From the NCBI GenBank assembly GCA_949152475.1, contig OX424570.1, forward strand, positions 23,990,694 to 24,054,693: 64,000 nt of DNA, given 5' to 3'. Shown piece by piece: positions 58,323-64,000 of the stretch; positions within the stretch are counted from its first letter, which is position 1, and each line of letters starts with the position of its first letter. Both the position numbers and the translations under genes were made by a program. Under the pieces are notes generated by a model that worked only from the letters and a program-made list of their open reading frames with translations, was not told where the DNA came from and searched no databases. The DNA is from Terebella lapidaria (lineage: Eukaryota; Annelida; Polychaeta; Terebellida; Terebellidae).

Positions 58323-58436
58323 GTCAAAAATGTCAAGACGCATCCACTTCAGCCATAACATCAGCCCTGCACACCAAATGCAAATGTCAAGACGCATCCA
58401 CTTCAGCCATAACATCAGCCCTGCACACCAAATTTT
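58323..58436. repeat. Tandem duplication, about 57 bp
   Basis: AATGTCAAGACGCATCCACT, TCAGCCATAACATCAG and CCCTGCACACCAAAT occur twice in direct succession with essentially no mismatch. It is very recent or an assembly duplicate. Confidence 0.9.
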
Positions 58437-58439
58437 CTT

Positions 58440-61400
58440 ACCTCTTCGGAAATCTTGAGATGTAGCTTATTTTCATTAATCATGCGTGAGATGTAGCCAA
58501 CTTTGTTGCATGATGAACAGAATCATATGCATACAAATTGTTTTTCAGCGACACAAACTGTTCGCATTTATTATCTTTCTCATTTGGGAAGAAGGATTAC
58601 GAATATAATTATCAACCATGATTTGTCTCTTGTCCTCTATCTTTCTTGCAATCGCAACCTGTCAAACAGCACTTTTCAGTTACGAAACAGGACGATTAGG
58701 ACGAGCGATTATCATCAAGTGGCCCATGTTAGCTTGATGTCAGTGTCGCTGTAGGAAAACCCTGAGATTCTAGAGGGCAAAAGTTACAGTAAAAGAGTAA
58801 CAAGAGTTCTGGTTAAGGGTGCAATATGTAGTATTTTAGGCCTATATTGAAGTTTCCCTGCCAACATAATGATGTTTATGTCTGTCTGGTCTCAGTCGAA
58901 ATACGTTGGAAGGCAGCCTGGTTATCCAGAAAAATATGAACTATTTAAGAAGCACATAACAGCTGACATCTACCATCATTTCACATGCAATCGCATTTCA
59001 ATGAAGATAATAATAGCAACAACAAAGAAATTATTTTTAAAAAAGTGATTTATCCTCCACACGTCATCAAGTGCAACGCCAGTGGCATGATAAAACTTTC
59101 TAGGGGACTGTCTAGACAGCATATCTACAATCTATGGGTACAGTTGACTAGACATTGACTCAGAAGAACCAAGTCCTGGGGCACGTGTAGTTTTCCCACC
59201 ATGGTCTTCGAATATCTGCTAGTTTCATCCAGAATTGTATTTGAATATCCAAATGGTGTTAAGTAAATTCTGTATGGTTGTGAATAAATTTGGTCGAGTC
59301 TCTTTTCCAGTTTGGATTTCTAAATCTGATTAGATCTATCGGTTGTTAGGCAGGTGTATTCATTTTCATCAGGTATACAGTTTGGAGTTCTGGTGATAAT
59401 ATTAGGTCCGGTTTTATTTCTGTCCCATGCTTTATTCATTTTGGGTGTTTCTTAGTGTTAAAGTCCAAGTAAAGTCAAAATAGATTTTCGAATTTTATTT
59501 TTTATATTGAGAAACACATTGAAATAAACACATTGTTTTTCTTACAAAATCGATTTATCTTCATTAGTTATCAAAATATTAAACCTCTTTGTGGGCAATT
59601 TAGGCCATATTTTCACTGTGGTATTTAGCCTCATTAGCTATGATGATTAGTATTCATGACGTCACACCAGGATATTGATTTTAATTAGTGACTCAGAGTG
59701 TCATTCTGACGTTGATTTGCATGGTAACACAAAGTATATTATTGGAAGATGAAGCTATATAAATTTATACCATGCTTATGTAGAGTGGTACACAAGCATA
59801 GCAACCATTTCTCTGATACTGCCCCTAGCAACCATGTTGCTAAGGGCGTAATTCACAGCCTAAAAGCAAAATTGGTTTTAAATGTTTGTATGAGAAAAAT
59901 AAATGAAGATAATTGATATTATTACTTTCTTGAGCCACATAATAGAATATTAATGCCATACAGGCCCCTTGCAACCATGGTTGCTATGGGCTTTATCAAA
60001 AGAATGGTTACCATGGTAACCAATTAAGATAACTAGATACTGCTTATATTTCATCTTGAACATTTAAGATATTGGATTAAACTGATATCTTTAATCAAAT
60101 ATTAGATTTCAAGACTTTCATGTAGCTAATTAACATGTGTTCCTGTGGTGACGTCATGAATGCTCATTATAATACTTAATTAGGCATTGGTTTTTGGTTA
60201 AAAACTGTAATACAATTCCACATAACTTTGGAACTAATTATGATAATGACATGCCGTAAAAACCACAATGATCAGTGCGATGTCCTCTTTCGCGTGTTAA
60301 AAGCGACTTCTGAGACCATACTTAAGACTTTAAGTATTTCCAATGAGTCAAAATATAAACATTTGAACATGCTTGTGTGTTTTCTTCGATATAACGTTTG
60401 TAGTATAGAATACATATATATATTTCTTTCAGTTTGTATATTTGATGTTCAACATTTACACGCCTGCATCTATCATGGAAAATCGCTTGAAATTAAGCCC
60501 CTTGCAGAGTCTTCCGAGAAGAGCTTAATAGGATGGAGTTATCAAAAATATATTTTGATTTTTTTTATATATATGTTTATATTTTTAATTTGGATCATTT
60601 TGATATAGTTCCGTCATCGGGGGCAAAAAATCTAAACCTGTAATAACCGATTAAGTTATGATTAAACCTACTGATTTCCAATTCCAACTTACTCGTTTAA
60701 ATTAGACTTGGATTCTTTGTGGAATATGCCCCCATTAAATGAGCGACTGTTTGATAGTTTTCACATTATTTTCTCTGCCAGTGATAGTATATTACCTCAC
60801 ATACAACACTCTAATTTATATGCACATTGGATAAAACTAGAACAACAATTCTTCATATTTCATTTGATGAATAATTCAGGAAAATCAATGTATAACTAAT
60901 TTCAGGAAATTCAATGTCACATACAAATATTTCGCTGGAACTCCACGTTGAAGATGTTGATGTACACAACAACAAAAATTAACCCTGCGTAGGGGCTACT
61001 ACTCCTTAATACTACTCAATCAATCTACCAGTAATCTGTCAACCCTCTTTTTCTTCCTTTCTGAATATGAAATGAAAAACAATACACCGTGTCTTGCTCG
61101 AAAATAACAAACCACCACAACAAAACAGATACAAATACTCAAATGCAACGATTTTCTTCATGAATCCCTCTGGTGGTGGTGGATTGATACTTACGTTATT
61201 ACCCTCGCCCCGATAGGGGGAGAGGGTATTGCATTTAGGTATGTCTGTCTGTTTGTCTGCGTACATTACTTGAAAAAGGAATGGTCCTATCGACTTGAAA
61301 GTTATAGGGATGAAGCGGTATCATCGTGTCATCGTGCTCGGTCCTCCTCAATTTTTGTCAATCGGATGAAAATGTTTGAAAATCACATAATTGGCTATAT

Positions 61401-62950
61401 CTCCGGTTCTAATCAATATTAACACAAAACTATTTTTGTACTTTTCTTTGGCCAATTCCCGATCGTATGGTGTACCACCGATGGTCTTAAGTCCGATACT
61501 CCCCATTATTGCCCGAGATCGAAAACATGGGGGTAGCAATTTCACGATTTTTGAGTCTTCTGAGATTCAAAAACATTTTATGAAGCCAGGTTTTAATTCT
61601 TTAAAACCTTTTTCGGTTCTTAACATGTGCCTTGATGATGGAAATAAAACTGTGAAATTTTACAGCTCAATATTGAACGACAAGGTCAAGGTCACAGTAG
61701 AGGTAAAAATTGAAAAGTGGCAAAAACTCTGCTTACATTCATGATTAATTTTTCCTATTAATTTTATATCTTTCTATAGTCAATTCCCAATCATTCGTAG
61801 TATGACCGATGGTCGTATGGTCAAAATTTGGCCATTTGGCTGGAAACACCAATTCGTAGTATTTCAAATAGTAGTATTTAAAAAAATAAAAAAAAACCCG
61901 ATGATATTCAATACAATATTGAACATTATGTATACAGTATAGATCTGAAAGAGCTTGCGAAGGTTAGAGGTCATTATCCAGAATTCGGGACGTGGTCGAA
62001 AATATGGTCAAGATGAAAAAAATCGCAAGAACTCTACATTTATCAATGAATATTTCTTCCATGAGTTTTGTACTTTTCTATGGCCTATTTCGGATCAAAA
62101 TCTCCGATCAGCGCCCAGATCGAATATGAAAGGGTCATCATCTTTAATTTTCGTAACTAAATCTGAAGGGATCAGGGTCTGCAATCTCTGTATGTCTCGT
62201 TATTTTTTTTAAATTGACTTCATTATTCTGTTTTTATCTGGCGTTACCTATACAAATACAAGATAAGTTTACCGTTGTTGATTACAGACTATATTACAAT
62301 GCTTCCCCAGCTGAATGGCTGTGTATGATATGTTTACGATATATTTGGAAAACGGACCAATGTGTTCACGATATTTATACAAACATTGCACTCCCATTAT
62401 ATGCAAATCATGATGGCAAAATTTCCAGAGTAGGTGACCAATTCAAATGATACCTGGCCAATGCTGAAAAATATAAACGCGACCGTCCTGTCTTGCCTGT
62501 CAACAAGTTCCAGGCACATTATCTATTTGTATTGTACATGAAACAGACCTGACATGTTGACGATAGCGAATCCACCTCTCAAATAAACATCGACACCATT
62601 TCCTTTGGAGATAAATGTTCACATTGATGGAGTTTGTTTTTACCGGTCAGTGTTTTTTTTTTCGGAGGGCACTACTTCCTAAGCTGATTCATTGTGAAAA
62701 AGTTTTCAGTGCATTCCTGGGCTTCCATTTTTGCTGTCCTCTTCATGAGGAATATTCGATTGTAAAATTCACCCCCACGGAAATCGTTTCGTCGTGAGCT
62801 GGGTATCTATTCCGCTACTATACATGCATAGAACACGTGTCAAAACTACTGATAGTGGTCGACAACGTGGGTTGCTTGTCTAGACAGGACGAGATATTTG
62901 CACTTATTTGTAAAAAAAAGGTTACGATAAACCGTATCTGACCTGGAAGC
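58440..62950. other. Intergenic stretch, no gene seen
   Basis: AT-rich. It contains an inverted pair of CATGACGTCAC / GTGACGTCATG blocks (59654-59664, 60150-60160) and a dispersed-repeat-like opening at about 61200 (CCCTCGCCCCGATAGGGGGA, then GTCTGTCTGTTTGTCTG). Open frames such as 60228-60608 and 61391-61744 have no recognisable domain or splice context. The lysozyme promoter follows at the right end. Confidence 0.5.
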
Positions 62951-62956
62951 ATTTGG

Positions 62957-62987
62957 TATAAAAGCAGTTGTTACCTGGTTCTCAGTC
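62957..62987 (+). promoter_or_regulatory. Core promoter of the lysozyme-like gene (TATA box and initiator)
   Basis: TATAAAA at 62957-62963 is followed by an initiator-like CTCAGTC with its A at 62984, 27 bp downstream of the TATA start. This is the canonical TATA-Inr spacing. The predicted 5' UTR to the ATG at 63027 is about 43 nt. Good TATA boxes are typical of tissue-specific or inducible secreted proteins. Confidence 0.75.
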
Positions 62988-63026
62988 ACCAAGTTTTTGG
63001 AGGGAAGTTTTTCGCCGGCAAAAATC

Positions 63027-64000
63027 ATGAATGCCCTGTCGCTCTTGTGCGTTTTCGCTGCAGGTAATTTGATCTCAAACGTACATGAATCTATGCAGTC
63101 TTATCCATGCATCCTGTTCATTGCAGGATGGTATACATACTGTACCAAAAGCATTGAAATATCCTCAAACTGTTTCAATGGCATATTACTAGTATATATT
63201 GACGAATTGGGGAGTATATTTTATCTACGTAAAATGCAATTAATACAAACACAACTTTGACAAAATGTAAAAATTTGTACATTTGTCTTTTTTCAGCTTG
63301 CAGCCTCACCACTGCGCAAAGCAATGGTTGTTTGTCGTGCATTTGTGAAGTAAGTTTGGCAGATTATCCTGTTAGTCAGCTCTCATCTTTCAAGCATTTT
63401 ATACCCTTGACTTTTTACACTCAACGCAGCGTCTTTGGGATAGCGTCTTTGATATGAGATTCTCTTATGCTTCGTACTCGCAATGTTCTGTTTATCACAT
63501 TGTGAAAGTTTATTTCACAGGCAGCTTCCGGATGTGATGTCGATATCGGATGTAACAACTTGACCCCACAAACCTGTGGGCCGTACCAGATCAACCTCGC
63601 CTACTATTGTGATGCCACAGGAGTCTATCCCGTGGACTGTGACCCTCTGGATGACGCGCTAGTGTTACGTGAGTCATTATGTTGCATAAGACGCAACATT
63701 TTATCGATTATGGCCTAATCGGTTTCCACATGTTTCTCCCGATGTTTACACGCTGTGTTATGCATAGCAAATGTTTGAACATCTATTTGAAAGCAACACG
63801 TAATATTTCATGTGAAAATATGAGAGTTGAATTTCCAGGTTTTAAACTTTGTATCTTCCACAGAGTGGCAAGCATGTGCCAATGATTTCGTTTGCGCGAG
63901 CGATCTTGTTCGCGACTATATGGCTAGGTATTCGTCTTGTCATGGCCCAGCTCCAAGCTGCGTGGAATATTCTTACGTTCATAGTGGAGGTCCTACCGAT
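63027..64000 (+). CDS. i-type (destabilase-family) lysozyme-like secreted protein, 5' part, catalytic residues replaced
   Basis: Exons: 63027-63063, 63297-63349, 63521-63668 and 63864-64000 (runs off the window). All have GT/AG borders and agreeing phases. A signal peptide (MNALSLLCVFAAACSLTTA) precedes the mature start. The cysteine-rich i-type fold is clear: GCLSCICEAASGC, TCGPYQINLAYY, ACANDFVCASDLVRDYM, RYSSCHG, VEYSYVHSGGPTD. i-type lysozymes cleave bacterial peptidoglycan in digestion and immunity, and destabilases also cleave isopeptides. Here the position of the catalytic Glu of the family (CICxxESGC) is Ala, and the Asp usually found before SCG is absent from GCNNLTPQTCG. Muramidase activity is therefore doubtful. 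Other functions remain possible. Confidence 0.9.

Noticed and set aside
58042..58415. Minus-strand frames including PEPPRCTGCKAAEIGLF
   Set aside because: No recognisable domain and no splice-consistent neighbours. Part of the longer frame covers a tandem duplication.
60228..60608. 126-codon plus-strand open frame with a hydrophobic end
   Set aside because: The hydrophobic tail derives from a T-rich run. There is no homologous domain, initiation context or splice evidence.

Overview
The window is animal nuclear DNA: AT-rich, intron-rich and heavily loaded with transposons. Three protein-coding genes can be read with confidence. (1) The 5' part of an LRP1-type LDL-receptor-related protein lies on the minus strand (12039 down to 1539, continuing past the left edge). 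(2) A nearly complete ARMC8 gene lies on the minus strand (37527 down to 23642). (3) The first four exons of a secreted i-type (invertebrate, destabilase-family) lysozyme-like protein lie on the plus strand (63027 to the right edge). An i-type lysozyme, a DIRS-type retroelement, and non-autonomous elements with tandem cores rich in GACCTTGA/AAGGTCA suggest a marine invertebrate. I favour a mollusc or another lophotrochozoan, but I cannot prove this from the window.

Layout. 1-1460: tandem repeats. 1539-12039: LRP1-like exons, with piggyBac-like, TA-target and foldback MITEs in the introns. 12040-15784: no gene seen. 15785-22135: two inverted copies of one tandem-core transposon family. One copy is split by a CR1/L2-like non-LTR retrotransposon whose reading frame is still open. 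22440-37527: ARMC8. Its third-last intron holds a 6.2-kb DIRS element with 199-bp inverted terminal repeats and the diagnostic internal complementary region. 37528-41500: ARMC8 upstream DNA, with a hAT-type MITE bearing an 8-bp target duplication and a foldback element. 41510-47030: a cluster of further tandem-core copies hosting two copies of a micro-palindrome element, a solo LTR and a 5'-truncated non-LTR element. 49451-54065: a 4.6-kb non-autonomous palindrome with a 7-8-bp target duplication. 54367-62940: a MITE, a second solo LTR, palindromic repeats and possible unassigned exons. 62957-64000: lysozyme core promoter and exons.

Exon boundaries were placed by hand from GT/AG sites and checked by phase. 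Every LRP1-like junction (12 exons), every ARMC8 junction (20 exons) and every lysozyme junction keeps frame. The genes are unrelated housekeeping or secretory loci and nothing indicates that they work together. The main interest is nested, datable transposition and several palindromic, transposase-less element families.
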